Source: Rhizobium sullae
GTDB taxonomy: Bacteria; Pseudomonadota; Alphaproteobacteria; Rhizobiales; Rhizobiaceae
Direction of reading: 5' to 3'
NCBI RefSeq assembly: GCF_025200715.1
Contig: NZ_CP104145.1
Location: 1 to 64,000 of the forward strand
DNA length: 64,000 nt
Within the stretch, counting starts at the first letter, position 1; every line of letters starts with the position of its first letter. The translations under genes were made by a program, and so were the position numbers. Below are positions 46,110-56,045 of the stretch, in pieces. The notes under the pieces were generated by a model, which worked only from the letters and a program-made list of their open reading frames with translations, searched no databases and had not been told where the DNA came from.

Positions 46110-46724
46110 ATGAGATTGATCATCCTTGGACCGCCGGGGGCGGGCAAGGGAACACAGGCAGCGCGCCTCGCCGAGCGGCTGGGCGTGCCACAACTGTCGA
46201 CGGGAGATATGCTGCGCGCCGCGGTCACCAAGGGCTCGCCGGTTGGCCTTGCTGCGCGCGACCTCATAGCGCGGGGCGAATTGGTTGGCGACGACATCGT
46301 CGTCAATTGCGTCCTGGAACGCATCGCCGAGCCGGGCGCTGCGTCCGGCTTCATCCTCGACGGCTTTCCCCGCACGCTGGGACAGGCGCGGGCCCTCGAC
46401 GAAGCGCTCGAAAAGGCACACCTCGGTCTGGATGCGGTGCTCGAACTGAAGGTCGACGAATCCGTGCTGCTAGACCGCATTATCTATCGGGCGCGCGAGG
46501 CCAAGGCCGCAGGCCTGCCGGTGCGCGCCGACGACAATCCGGAAGCGCTGAAAGTCAGGCTCGAGTCCTACCGGACGCAGACGCAGCCGCTCGCGGATCA
46601 CTACCGCCCCGCCGGGCTCCTACGCACCGTTAATGGGCTGAGGCCCGTCGATGAGGTTACGTCCAGCCTTTTTGCGGAATTGCGGCTCCAACCGAGAACG
46701 GCCGACCCGGGCTCTCTTGGGTGA
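46110..46724 (+). CDS. adk: Adenylate kinase, plasmid copy
   Basis: A 204-aa short-form adenylate kinase. The P-loop is LGPPGAGKGTQ, with STGDMLRAAV, FILDGFPRTLGQA and DDNPEALKVRLESYRTQT; the zinc-finger LID is absent, as in many alpha-proteobacteria. ATG 46110 after GAGGGAGGG is preferred to GTG 46083. An extra copy next to acetyl-CoA synthetase fits removal of AMP. Confidence 0.93.
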   Translation: MRLIILGPPGAGKGTQAARLAERLGVPQLSTGDMLRAAVTKGSPVGLAARDLIARGELVGDDIVVNCVLERIAEPGAASGFILDGFPRTLGQARALDEALEKAHLGLDAVLELKVDESVLLDRIIYRAREAKAAGLPVRADDNPEALKVRLESYRTQTQPLADHYRPAGLLRTVNGLRPVDEVTSSLFAELRLQPRTADPGSLG

Positions 46725-46906
46725 CTTTCGATGAGCGACGCAAATCGTCTTTAAAAACCTACGGCTGGCGTTTTAGCCTCCCTGCATTTCTTGTCAGAAG
46801 CCCGAGCCAAGTAAAGTTGTCTGTCATTAATAACACCCACCAGGAAACCCAGCAGGCGACATTGAACTGGTAACTGGGTTATCTGTCCGATACCCGGAAG
46901 GTAGTG

Positions 46907-48232
46907 TGCGGAAGGTTCTGCAAATTCTCTGAAGGAGGCGGTCATGGCAGTCTGGTGATGTTCAACGTCACCTGATTCCCTGGAAGGAACGCCACCATGA
47001 CCAAGAGTGAAGGTAAGACAGCCAGCGCCGCCGTCAAAGACATTTTGCTTTCGAACCCCGACGGGCTGCGCGAGGTGATCCGCACAGTGATGCAGGAGGT
47101 ACTGGAAGCGGAGATGGACGAGACACTGGGGGCTGCAAAAGGCGAGCGCACACCGGACCGGCTAGGCTACCGCTCGGGCCACTATGGCCGCACGCTGATC
47201 ACGCGGGTGGGCAAGCTTGAACTGCGGGTGCCGCAGGATCGCTCTGGGCACTTCTCCACCGAACTGTTCGAGCGCTATCAGCGCTCCGAGCGGGCGCTGG
47301 TGGCGACCTTGGCGGAGATGTATGTGCAGGGGGTGTCAACCAGGAAGGTCAAGGCGATTACCGAGGAGCTCTGCGGCCACGCCTTCTCGGCATCATCGAT
47401 CTCGGCGATCAACAAGCGGCTGGACGAGAGCCTGAAGGCCTTTGCCGAACGCCCGCTGCAAGAGCCCTTTCCCTACCTGATCCTCGATGCCCGTTACGAG
47501 AAGGTGCGCGAGGCCGGTGTCGTGATGAGCCAGGCGGTGCTGATCGCCGTTGGCATCGACTGGGACGGACGGCGGCAGATTCTGTCCGTCGAGATGGCCG
47601 GCCGCGAGAGCCGCTCGGCCTGGAAGGACTTCCTCGTCAGGCTGAAAGGACGCGGCTTGAAGGGCGTCGAACTGGTGGTCTCCGACGATCATGCCGGTCT
47701 CGTCGCAGCGATCGGCGAGGTGATCCCGGAGGCTGCCTGGCAGCGCTGCTACGTGCATTTCCTCAGAAACGCCCTCGATCACCTGCCGCGCAAACATGGC
47801 GACGACTGCCTACAGGAGCTTCGATGGCTCTACGATCGGCGCGATCTCGATGAGGCGAAAGCCGATCTCGCCGCCTGGCTCGCCAAATGGTCGGTCCGCT
47901 ACCCGCGGCTGACCACCTGGGTTGAGGAAACCATCGAGCAGACGCTGACCTTCTTTCGACTGCCGCGCCAGCATCACAAGCACTTGAAATCGACCAATAT
48001 GCTGGAACGCCTCAATGAAGAAATCCGGCGCAGAACCTACGTCGTGCGCATCTTTCCCAATACCGAGAGCTGTCTACGCCTCGTGCGAGCGCTCGCCGTC
48101 GAAACCCACGAAAACTGGATGGAGGCCAACCGCTACATCAATATGGACGACCTGCGCGAGCACAAGAAACTCGCACTCCGTCAAGCCGCATGACCAGTCT
48201 CATGACCGCCCAATTTTGCAGAACTTGACGCA
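46907..48232 (+). mobile_element. IS256-family insertion sequence
   Basis: Imperfect inverted ends share GTTCTGCAAA and GGCGGTCATG (left near 46907-46946, right near 48200-48232), around a single Mutator-type transposase gene. Target duplications are not clear. It lies about 180 bases after adk, in non-coding DNA. Confidence 0.82.
46997..48193 (+). CDS. IS256-family (Mutator-type) transposase
   Basis: A 398-aa DDE transposase. YLILDARYEKVREAG carries the first Asp and VELVVSDDHAGLVAAI the second. WQRCYVHFLRNAL is the family C/D-x2-H-type signature, and STNMLERLNEEIRRRT carries the Glu. Full length and apparently intact. Confidence 0.95.
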   Translation: MTKSEGKTASAAVKDILLSNPDGLREVIRTVMQEVLEAEMDETLGAAKGERTPDRLGYRSGHYGRTLITRVGKLELRVPQDRSGHFSTELFERYQRSERALVATLAEMYVQGVSTRKVKAITEELCGHAFSASSISAINKRLDESLKAFAERPLQEPFPYLILDARYEKVREAGVVMSQAVLIAVGIDWDGRRQILSVEMAGRESRSAWKDFLVRLKGRGLKGVELVVSDDHAGLVAAIGEVIPEAAWQRCYVHFLRNALDHLPRKHGDDCLQELRWLYDRRDLDEAKADLAAWLAKWSVRYPRLTTWVEETIEQTLTFFRLPRQHHKHLKSTNMLERLNEEIRRRTYVVRIFPNTESCLRLVRALAVETHENWMEANRYINMDDLREHKKLALRQAA

Positions 48233-48787
48233 CACAACCACCCGGAAACTGAAATGCACCGGGGCGGCACGACGGACAGCGTGGCGCCGGGCCAGGGCTC
48301 TGGCCCACCCGGGATGCCCGGCCGACGGCATGAGAGGCGTTGTCGCGCCCGCGGCGCCATCTAACCGCACGCCGAGCCAGCAGGAAGTTGCTTGGATGGC
48401 CCAGGATGAGGCGATCCGGCAGGGAGTTGATCTGCGCGCTCATAGCTCCCAACGTTCTCTTTCTCCATGGGGAGTGTCGAATTGGTTTCTCTTTCCCTGT
48501 GGCCACAACGCCTCAGTAGTAAGATTGACAGAGCGGCACCCGCCAAGCCGCCCGCTTTCCTCAGTCCGCAATGAATAGCTAACCCGCTGTTTAGGAGGTT
48601 AAATTCGAGGTGTGCACCTATGCGGGCGTCTTTCGATTTCATCCTTAGCAATGTCGGGAGTAAGCGATGCAGATAGTCTAACTACCATGGCGAGTACCGC
48701 CTCTCATCAGACGTAGAACACGGACAAGACGCCTCCGACTGCATCGGTGGGCGCACTCATGCGACACCTGAACGGGAAGCGGAGCCG
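48233..48787. other. Gene-free stretch after the IS256 element
   Basis: No coding frame with a credible start or composition, and no RNA or strong repeat is seen. It may contain the promoter of the lysozyme-like gene. Confidence 0.4.
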
Positions 48788-49411
48788 ATGCTCAGAAGAC
48801 TCGTTGCAGCATGCCGGATTGTTTCTCTTTGCGTCGCCGTGGCGTTTGCCGCCAAAAGCGGCGTCGGCAACCTCGATCGCGGGGACACCAGACTTCTAAT
48901 TTCGGAATGCAAGTTGCATGCATTACTGCGCACCCAATGCGCCTACGTGTTGGCTACAGCATTTCATGAGACTGGAGGCCTTATGATGCCGGTGCGAGAG
49001 ACTTTCGCGACATCTGACGATCAGGCGATTGCCTGTCTTGACAGTGCATGGGCAAAGGGCAAACTGCCTTGGGTCACCTCCCCATATTGGCGTCAAGGCT
49101 GGTTTGGAAGAGGATACTCCCAACTCACGCACGAGAACAACTACCGCACGGTCAGCATCAAGCTCGGCATCGATCTCGTGTCCTTTCCAGCAAAAGCACT
49201 GATACCAGAAATTGCGGCGAAGGTGCTTGTCATGGGCTTGAAGGAAGGCTGGTTTACCGGCAAGAAACTCTCTGATTACATTAACCTTGGCACAACCAAC
49301 TTCATCGGCGCTCGCCATGTTATCAATGGAACGGATCATGCGGGTAAGATCGCGAAATATGCCGTCGCGTACGACGCGACACTTGAGCAAGGCGGCTATA
49401 GTGTGATGTAA
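48788..49411 (+). CDS. Secreted lysozyme-like/GH19-type glycosidase
   Basis: 207 aa with an N-terminal signal-like segment (IVSLCVAVAFAAKS). AYVLATAFHETGGLMMPV carries a candidate catalytic Glu. YWRQGWFGRGYSQLTHENNY and NFIGARHVINGTDHA are typical of chitinase/lysozyme-fold proteins. Likely a periplasmic muramidase or chitinase-like enzyme; the natural substrate is uncertain. It stands as a single gene. Confidence 0.7.
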   Translation: MLRRLVAACRIVSLCVAVAFAAKSGVGNLDRGDTRLLISECKLHALLRTQCAYVLATAFHETGGLMMPVRETFATSDDQAIACLDSAWAKGKLPWVTSPYWRQGWFGRGYSQLTHENNYRTVSIKLGIDLVSFPAKALIPEIAAKVLVMGLKEGWFTGKKLSDYINLGTTNFIGARHVINGTDHAGKIAKYAVAYDATLEQGGYSVM

Positions 49412-49746
49412 ACTACAGCAAAGGTCGCCGCTCCATAGCAGGAACTAACTACGGAAAGGAAATCGCTGGTCCCATTCCAGCGTAGTCGGGGCCAGGGCAA
49501 TGACCTCGTTGATATGATCAGCTTCAGGCGGCAATGATGAAGAACAAAGAATGACCAGTATTTAGACCCGTGCTCCCAAGCCCGCGCGAATGTCTCAACG
49601 CAGCCTTGATAGAGCAGCCGTCGAAACCGCGGCTTACCGAAGTGGTTCACAATTTCGTATGCGGCGGTTGGGAGCATTAATCGACAGGACCAAAACCGTT
49701 CAGGTGTTCCATAAGTACCTAAGTGTTGTAGCCGCAAAGTTGAAGT

Positions 49747-49923
49747 GTCCTGTTTCTGCAAAGTTGGAATGTCACTCTCCCCGGGTTTTGATGACGTGGG
49801 AGATTGCGGATGGGACTGATAGCGATGAGCGCGCGCGACCTGCAACGGATCGAGCGCCGGCCGGGCGACGATGGTGTCGGCGGCGCATGCGCAGCAGAGA
49901 TGCACAGGCGCTGCCAATGACGG
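49747..49923 (+). mobile_element. Fragment of an ISNCY-type transposase gene
   Basis: An N-terminal piece reading MGLIAMSARDLQRIE, typical of ISNCY transposases, then unrelated frame to a stop near 49920. Only the left end remains. The rest of 49412-49923 shows no gene. Confidence 0.5.
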
Positions 49924-50568
49924 TCAAATAGAAGTGATCTGGCCACGATCCATGCGATAAACCATATCGAGGCCCTTACCGGCGTGCCGAAGATCGGCGC
50001 CAGAAAGAAGGATGGAAAGACCAAGCGGCCGCAGGGATGCGACGACCTCGGAAATGCGCTTGGAAAGCGCGGGGGCGACGCCTTCGAATGGCTCGTCTAG
50101 CATTAACAGCTGGGTGCCAGTCATGCGTGCGCGACCGATGGCCACGAGTTTCTGCTGGCCGCCTGAAAGCTGGAGGGCACGGCGATGGCGGAAGTCTGCT
50201 GCCTCCGGAATGAGCGCATAGACATCGTCGAGCCGCTTCTGCGCATCTGTGACGCCAGCTGCCCATGCCGGAATAAGCAGGTTTTCCTCAACAGTCAGTT
50301 CGGGAATAAGGCGCCGGTCTTCCGGCGCGAAGCCCATCTGGTGGCGCACGCGCAGATGCGGCGCCTCACGAGAAATGTCCTTCTTCTCATAATGGATCGA
50401 ACCTGCCCGGAGTGGCAAGAGCCCCATTATCGCACGCATCAGCGTGGTCTTACCGGCACCATTGCGGCCGACGATTCCGACCATCGAGTGGGCTTCGACC
50501 TTCATGGAAACGTCACGCAGAATAGGAACCCCGCCGATGGAGACGTTGATTGACTTCACCTCAAGCAT
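49924..50568 (-). CDS. ABC transporter ATPase, LivF-like
   Basis: About 214-aa ATPase of the branched-chain amino-acid (HAAT) class. Walker A is GRNGAGKTT, the signature LQLSGGQQKLVAIGRA, and Walker B LLMLDEP. ATG 50568 (MLEVKSINVS) is chosen because it overlaps the LivG-like stop by 8 bases. Last gene of a five-gene minus-strand transport operon. Confidence 0.92.
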   Translation of the reverse strand: MLEVKSINVSIGGVPILRDVSMKVEAHSMVGIVGRNGAGKTTLMRAIMGLLPLRAGSIHYEKKDISREAPHLRVRHQMGFAPEDRRLIPELTVEENLLIPAWAAGVTDAQKRLDDVYALIPEAADFRHRRALQLSGGQQKLVAIGRARMTGTQLLMLDEPFEGVAPALSKRISEVVASLRPLGLSILLSGADLRHAGKGLDMVYRMDRGQITSI

Positions 50569-51337
50569 GGTTGTCCTCCTTGGGAACGCGATGTTCTTCA
50601 CCAATGATGAGTTCACGCACTTGTCGGTCGCTGAGGACCGTTTCCGGAGGTCCATCAATCAGTACCCGGCCTTCGAAGAAAGCGAGCACGCGGTCGGAGT
50701 AGCGGCGAACGATCTCCATGTCGTGCTCGACGAAGAGCACGCTGACGCCTGCGACACGGGTCGCGTCAATAATGCGGTCCATGACCGAGAACTTTTCTTC
50801 GCTGGCGACGCCGCTCGTCGGCTCGTCCAGGAAAAGAACCTTCGGCTTGCCAACCATGGCAATTGCAATGTCGAGAAGCTTGCGGATGCCTTCGGGCATC
50901 GTGCCGGCAATCGAGTTGCGGAACGCTCCAAGTCCGAACACCTCGAGCGTCTCGTCAGCATGGATCGCGAGCTCATCGTCGGAAAGAATCGAAAAGCCCT
51001 TGGCGCCAACGCTACCCGTTGCGCTGTAAGCAAACATCAGGTTCTCAATCGCTGTCAGCGAGTTGAACAATTGCGGAATCTGAAAGGACCGGGCAACGCC
51101 GCGCCGAGTGATCTGACGAGGTGAAAGCCCGACGATTTCCTGTCCCTCGAGCAGGATCGAACCGGAGTCCGGGCCCAGATAGCCCGTAATCATATTGATA
51201 AACGTCGTCTTGCCGGCGCCGTTTGTGCCGATTAGCCCCGAAATCGTTCCAGACATGATGTCGACATTCACGTCGTTTGCGGCAGTTACCGCGCCGAACC
51301 GCTTGACGAGGCTCTTTGCTTCAATAATCAGTTTCAT
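50561..51337 (-). CDS. ABC transporter ATPase, LivG-like
   Basis: 258 aa. Walker A is GTNGAGKTT, with the LivG-type long insert (TRRGVARSFQIPQLFNSLTA), signature-region MPEGIRKLLDIAIAM (a divergent LSGGQ) and Walker B VLFLDEPTSG. It overlaps its neighbours on both sides. Pairs with the LivF-like ATPase. Confidence 0.92.
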   Translation of the reverse strand: MKLIIEAKSLVKRFGAVTAANDVNVDIMSGTISGLIGTNGAGKTTFINMITGYLGPDSGSILLEGQEIVGLSPRQITRRGVARSFQIPQLFNSLTAIENLMFAYSATGSVGAKGFSILSDDELAIHADETLEVFGLGAFRNSIAGTMPEGIRKLLDIAIAMVGKPKVLFLDEPTSGVASEEKFSVMDRIIDATRVAGVSVLFVEHDMEIVRRYSDRVLAFFEGRVLIDGPPETVLSDRQVRELIIGEEHRVPKEDNHA

Positions 51338-52293
51338 GCTTTTTCTCCTGCCTCGACGGTTGCCTTTCGCTTACCAAAACGGACGCCGCCAAGTCCTGTC
51401 GGCAGAAACAGGATCATCGAGAGGATTATGACTCCAAGTACCAGTTGCCAAGTGTTGGGCGCATGCTGGTAGGCGAACGTCCTGACAAATTCGAGTGCGA
51501 GCGCGGCGATGAAGGGCGTGAAGATGTTCCCGGTACCGGCAAGGACCGCGATCACCACGAATTCGCCCGAGGTTGCCCAGAACGCCATTTCCGGATCCAC
51601 ATGCGCGACGAGAATGCCGCTCATGGAGCCACCTACGGCGGCTAGAATTGCCGCAAGGATGTAGGAGAGATAGATCGTCTTGCTTGCAGACGCGCCGAGA
51701 TACTCGACGCGAATCTCGTTATCCTTGATGCCAGGCAGCAGGCGACCGAGCGCCGTCTTGCCGAAGTACCAGACGGTTATCACCGCTGTGAAACAGATCA
51801 GGACGAGGATAACCAGGCCGTTGAAACGCGCAGTACCGCTCAGCGGCAGGCCGAACAAGGTCACGCCTCGGATGTTGAAGCCGTCCGTGCCGCCAAGTTC
51901 CACCGACTTCACCAGAAGACCGTAGAGAAGCATCGACAGGGCGAGCGTCAGCATCGCGAAGAAGATGTCGCGGTAACGCGACAGAAGGAGACCGGCGACT
52001 GCAGCAGTCGCCGCGGCGATGACGACCGGGGCGATGAGCAAGAGAACCGCTTCGTTGATTTTCCAGAGATTGACCATCAGGCCGACGCAATAGCCGCCGA
52101 TCGCGTAGTAAAGTCCTTGGCCGAACGAGACCAGCCCGGCGCGCATCATCAGCACAAGGCCGAGTACCGCGAGCCCCTTGGCAAGGCCGATCGAGATGAC
52201 GAAGTTCCAGGTGGGTAGCGCCCAGGCTGCGACGATAAGGATAAGTGCCGCGCCGACGGCGACCGGCACAAAGGTTTGGGCTTTGTTCATCAT
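51334..52293 (-). CDS. ABC transporter permease, LivM-like
   Basis: About 319 aa, eight to ten hydrophobic segments. YFGKTALGRLLPGIKDNEIR is the conserved cytoplasmic loop, followed by SGILVAHVDPEMAF. The open frame is longer, but ATG 52293 overlaps the LivH-like stop (ATGA) and begins a membrane protein directly. Confidence 0.9.
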   Translation of the reverse strand: MMNKAQTFVPVAVGAALILIVAAWALPTWNFVISIGLAKGLAVLGLVLMMRAGLVSFGQGLYYAIGGYCVGLMVNLWKINEAVLLLIAPVVIAAATAAVAGLLLSRYRDIFFAMLTLALSMLLYGLLVKSVELGGTDGFNIRGVTLFGLPLSGTARFNGLVILVLICFTAVITVWYFGKTALGRLLPGIKDNEIRVEYLGASASKTIYLSYILAAILAAVGGSMSGILVAHVDPEMAFWATSGEFVVIAVLAGTGNIFTPFIAALALEFVRTFAYQHAPNTWQLVLGVIILSMILFLPTGLGGVRFGKRKATVEAGEKA

Positions 52294-53186
52294 ATCTTGC
52301 GCAACTCCACACCGGAAAACAGCCCCTGCGGACGCATGGCGAGAACGATAGCCATCACTGCATAGATGCTGAACACTTCGACTTCGGGCCAGTAGTGGAC
52401 CGCAAGTGAGCGGACGAAGCCGACGATCAGGGCACCGACAATGGTGCCAGGAATCGATCCAAGCCCCCCGATCACCACCGCTGCGAACATCATGACGACC
52501 ACTTCGACGCCCAGGCCCGGCGCCACGGAGATGGTCGGCGCTGTGAAGGCGCCGCCGAGTGCGGCGAGGATCGAGCCGGCCACAAAGGCCGACACTTTCC
52601 AACGGCTGACATTGATGCCCATCGCCTGCGATACTTCCGGATCATGAATGACGGCGCGCAGCATCTTCCCCTTGGCAGTGAATTGCAGAAACCACGTGAG
52701 GAAACCACCACTGACGATCGCCACGACGACGATAATGAGGTTGTAGGTCGGATACACAAGGGGGCCGAGATAGACGTTGCCGAAAGCCCACACCGGGTCG
52801 GAGGCTATCCATGGATCGACACCCCAGATGAGCTTCACCACGTCTTCCAGAATGAGGAAGAGCGCGTAGGTTACCAGCAGCAGCACGATGGGATCGCGCC
52901 CCGTGAAGAAGCGCAGGACGCCCCGTTCGATGACGAGGCCGACAATCGTACCGGCGATCAGCGCCGCGACAATCATGACCGGAATGCTTCCAGCGGGCGG
53001 CAGGCCCTGGGCGAACCACCAACCCAGCAAAGTCACCGACATGTAGGCGCCGATGGCATAGAACGTGCCATGGGCCATGTTTAGGATCTTCATCACGCCG
53101 TAGATCAGCGTCAGGCCGACTGCGATGATGAAGAGCCATGCGGAATACAGAATGCCGTCAATAATAGCGCCTACAAACGCGTTCAT
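52290..53186 (-). CDS. ABC transporter permease, LivH-like
   Basis: About 298 aa. MNAFVGAIIDGILYSAWLF opens the first membrane segment, with GLTLIYGVMKILNMAHG, the family signature, near residue 25. ATG 53186 is preferred to the upstream 53222. Confidence 0.92.
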   Translation of the reverse strand: MNAFVGAIIDGILYSAWLFIIAVGLTLIYGVMKILNMAHGTFYAIGAYMSVTLLGWWFAQGLPPAGSIPVMIVAALIAGTIVGLVIERGVLRFFTGRDPIVLLLVTYALFLILEDVVKLIWGVDPWIASDPVWAFGNVYLGPLVYPTYNLIIVVVAIVSGGFLTWFLQFTAKGKMLRAVIHDPEVSQAMGINVSRWKVSAFVAGSILAALGGAFTAPTISVAPGLGVEVVVMMFAAVVIGGLGSIPGTIVGALIVGFVRSLAVHYWPEVEVFSIYAVMAIVLAMRPQGLFSGVELRKI

Positions 53187-53325
53187 GTCACACACCATTT
53201 CGAAACAAGGGGCGGGATTCATCTTTCGGTGCCAGCGTGGCGGGCGACGGGTGAAAACCGCTTAAAAGGGATTGCGACGCCAAACGCGCCGGGAAACCCC
53301 CGCGTGCGATGCCGCGGTGAATAGA

Positions 53326-54606
53326 TCACTTGAGCTTATTCTTGATCCACTCATGGCTGGTCATGCCTTCCGGTGGGTTCACCCTTTCTGGGGCGTAACG
53401 GATCACATCGACGAAGGTCAGCTTGCCATCGACGGTTTTGGTGCGGCCATAGACCATTTCCTGCACAGCCTGGTTGCCCTTGCCCAACGACATCTTCACT
53501 TCGCCCGAGGGACCCTGGAAGGTGGCGCCCTTGAGAGCAGCGGCGATCTCCTCGGTAGTCGGCGTCTTCGCGGTGTCGCCCCCCTGTGCCTTCTCATAAG
53601 CGAACTTCGCCGCAAAAAGCGTCTGCACCATGTGGTAGGACGGATAGCTGGGGGGCGTGGCGGACTTGGCGTTGTAAGCGGCCTTGAACCAGTCGTTATA
53701 AGCGTTCTCCGGTGCAAAGATACCGTTTGGACCGCGGGCGCCGATGATGGTGCCATCTGGGATTTGTTTGGCCTGGCGATGGATCGCCGTTTCGCCTGCC
53801 GTCAGAACGACAGTGGCGTTTTTGAATAGGTCGCGCGGCGCTCCCTGAAGCACGAGACCCTCAAGGTCGCCACCCCAGAAGCTCGAATGAATGATATCGG
53901 GTTTGCTGCCGAGAATTGCGGAAATTTCGGTATTGTACTGACCGGCACCGAGCTTCGGCATCTGCGAGGTCGTCAGCGTCACTTCGGGGCGAAGGCTCTT
54001 CAGTGTGCCCTCGAAGTCGTTCCAGGCGTCCCGACCCCAGGCGTAGTTCTGGTTGATGCCGGCGTAGGTGTTGAATTTCTTGACTGTCTCGTTGACGTAG
54101 AGTGCGGCACCGGCGTTGTCCATCGTCGCGGTTGCAACGGGGCGGAATACATATTCGTAGTCAGCTTCCTCGAAGATGCGCGGCGTGCCGCAATCGAAGA
54201 GAAGTGTCATGGTCTTCAGTTCTTCGGCAACAGGCGCGACCGCAAGACAATCGCCCGAGGACGTGTAGCCTACGATCATGTCTACGCCCTGCTGTTCGAC
54301 TAGGTTGCGTAGTTCGGAAACCTGCTTGGTGGTGCCACCGGCCTCGTCGATGACGACGAGTTCGATCGGACGGCCGCCGAAGCCGACCTTGTCATACGGC
54401 GCCGGGAGCTTGCCACCGGCATTGACCTGCTCGGCGAAGACTTCGGCGGCAATCTTTGCGGGTATGCCGAAGGGACCTGCCGGTGCGCCGGACAGGAACG
54501 TCACGACACCAATCGTGAAGGGCTTTGACTCCTGAGCCAAAAGGCCAGCGGGGGCGGTGGCGGACAGAAAGATCGCTGCAATGGTCAGAGACCGCGACTT
54601 TTTCAT
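53326..54606 (-). CDS. ABC transporter substrate-binding protein, type 1 periplasmic fold
   Basis: A 426-aa exported binding protein with a signal peptide (MKKSRSLTIAAIFLSA ... LLAQE). The ligand-binding fold begins FTIGVVTFLSGAPAGPFG and includes ELVVIDEAGGTTKQVSELRN. First gene of the transporter operon. The operator half-sites upstream match those at the GHB operon. The ligand may therefore be a related short acid or lactone rather than an amino acid (inference). Confidence 0.9.
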   Translation of the reverse strand: MKKSRSLTIAAIFLSATAPAGLLAQESKPFTIGVVTFLSGAPAGPFGIPAKIAAEVFAEQVNAGGKLPAPYDKVGFGGRPIELVVIDEAGGTTKQVSELRNLVEQQGVDMIVGYTSSGDCLAVAPVAEELKTMTLLFDCGTPRIFEEADYEYVFRPVATATMDNAGAALYVNETVKKFNTYAGINQNYAWGRDAWNDFEGTLKSLRPEVTLTTSQMPKLGAGQYNTEISAILGSKPDIIHSSFWGGDLEGLVLQGAPRDLFKNATVVLTAGETAIHRQAKQIPDGTIIGARGPNGIFAPENAYNDWFKAAYNAKSATPPSYPSYHMVQTLFAAKFAYEKAQGGDTAKTPTTEEIAAALKGATFQGPSGEVKMSLGKGNQAVQEMVYGRTKTVDGKLTFVDVIRYAPERVNPPEGMTSHEWIKNKLK

Positions 54607-54713
54607 AGATTTCCTCCTCTACGGCAATTGCCGGATCTGATGCAAAGACACATGCCCTTGCGGTGTAGGCCGAAGCGTCCTCTCACGCTGCGGTGGCGCA
54701 ACATAGTTCGGTA

Positions 54714-54732
54714 TATTGAACTTAGTTCAATA
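54714..54732. promoter_or_regulatory. Palindrome upstream of the transporter operon
   Basis: TATTGAACT and AGTTCAATA form perfect 9-bp arms around a single central T. The half-site ATTGAAC/GTTCAAT is the same as in the IclR/dehydrogenase intergenic region. Bases 54733-55196 hold no supportable gene. Confidence 0.6.
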
Positions 54733-55196
54733 CTGTGTATAGTAAAAATTGCAACCAGGGTCAAGATGGTGGAACAACTGTCCAGCCAACAAGCGAGTAC
54801 AAGCCGCGGCGCAAACTGTTCCGAAAGGGAAAAAGAACCGTAAGGCGCACGAAGAATCACTGAATATGAGGACGGCTTCTCGTGAATTCCCCAAGAGCTC
54901 GGTTCTGGCAAAGCTTTCATCAACAAGTCGACGTGGAGAAGACTTTCGTTAGCCTGCTTATGCAGCTATTCTCGCCTGGAGAGGGAAAGCGCGACATCGA
55001 CCACAGTCGATAGTTCACATGTCATACTGCATCGAGTTGACGGTGAGCCCAGCTGCACGATTTTTGCGGCCATTCAGTTCGAGGCTGTGACGGATCGCTT
55101 TGCAGTCAAAAGAACAGACGCGCTACTGCTCACACGGAGCCCAACCCAGTCGGCCTCCTTGGTTGGAATGAATTTCCGCGCTTTCCAAATGCTACG

Positions 55197-56027
55197 CTAT
55201 CCTTCGTCACGGAAGCGTGATGAGCTGTTATGTCCCAATTGTTCAGAAAGAGTGGCGGCTGATCTGCACATCGTCTCTCCGAGCAACTCGATAAGCGCCG
55301 GAGTTGTTTCGCTTTCCAGAAGGCTGATGGCAATGCCGGCAACCGCGCATCTCGTATGATCTCGCACAGCGCTGCCGATGCAAATCATCCCTTCGCGAAC
55401 CTGACCGTTATCGATCGAAAAACCGCGCGTACGGATGTCAGCCAGCTCCTGCCTTAGCAAGGCAAGATTTTTGACGCTTCTGGAGGTGATGGGCGGAGGA
55501 AACTTTGCGCTGAACAGCGCCTCGAGTTTATCTTCCGGCATTTCGGAAAGCAGCATTTTGCCGGTCGCAGTAAAGGTGGCAGGGAGACGCATTCCAATCC
55601 GGAAAGTATGCCCCAGGGGCTGGTCGGAATTTCGGCAATCAATATAGACGACCTCGTCACGGTCAAGAGTTGTCAATGTGACCGTGTAGGGAGACAGTGT
55701 GGTATCGGAAGCGAAATAATTTCGGAAAATCGAGACGATGTCCATCTCGGACAAAAAGCCGTGCGCCCAGCGCATAGGATGGGGGCCGAGGCGGTAAGTG
55801 CCGTCCTGTTTGCGAACGAGCAAGCCAAGCTCTACCATGACGCCAAGTAGCCCGTGCGCCGTACTCTTCGGCAACGACATCGCCCGTGTGATGTCGGCGG
55901 CCGACATTGCGTCGCCAGATTTGGTGACAAGATCGAGGATCGAAACCGCGCGCCTGAGCGCCGGAACAGAATCGACCGATTTGCCGATCGCAGTGTCTTC
56001 CACTGCGGCGCGTCTTGTACTTGACAC
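55197..56027 (-). CDS. blcR: IclR-family repressor (BlcR/AttJ-like)
   Basis: 276 aa. The winged HTH at about residues 22-85 includes LRRAVSILDLVTKSGDAMSA and LPKSTAHGLLGVMVELGLL. An effector domain follows (FRIGMRLPATFTATGKMLLS). It is divergently placed from aldehyde dehydrogenase, Fe-ADH and lactonase genes, exactly as BlcR (AttJ) is from blcABC in Agrobacterium. It probably releases DNA on binding GHB or succinate semialdehyde (family knowledge). Confidence 0.85.
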   Translation of the reverse strand: MSSTRRAAVEDTAIGKSVDSVPALRRAVSILDLVTKSGDAMSAADITRAMSLPKSTAHGLLGVMVELGLLVRKQDGTYRLGPHPMRWAHGFLSEMDIVSIFRNYFASDTTLSPYTVTLTTLDRDEVVYIDCRNSDQPLGHTFRIGMRLPATFTATGKMLLSEMPEDKLEALFSAKFPPPITSRSVKNLALLRQELADIRTRGFSIDNGQVREGMICIGSAVRDHTRCAVAGIAISLLESETTPALIELLGETMCRSAATLSEQLGHNSSSRFRDEG

Positions 56028-56045
56028 GGTACCTCCTATCAGGCT

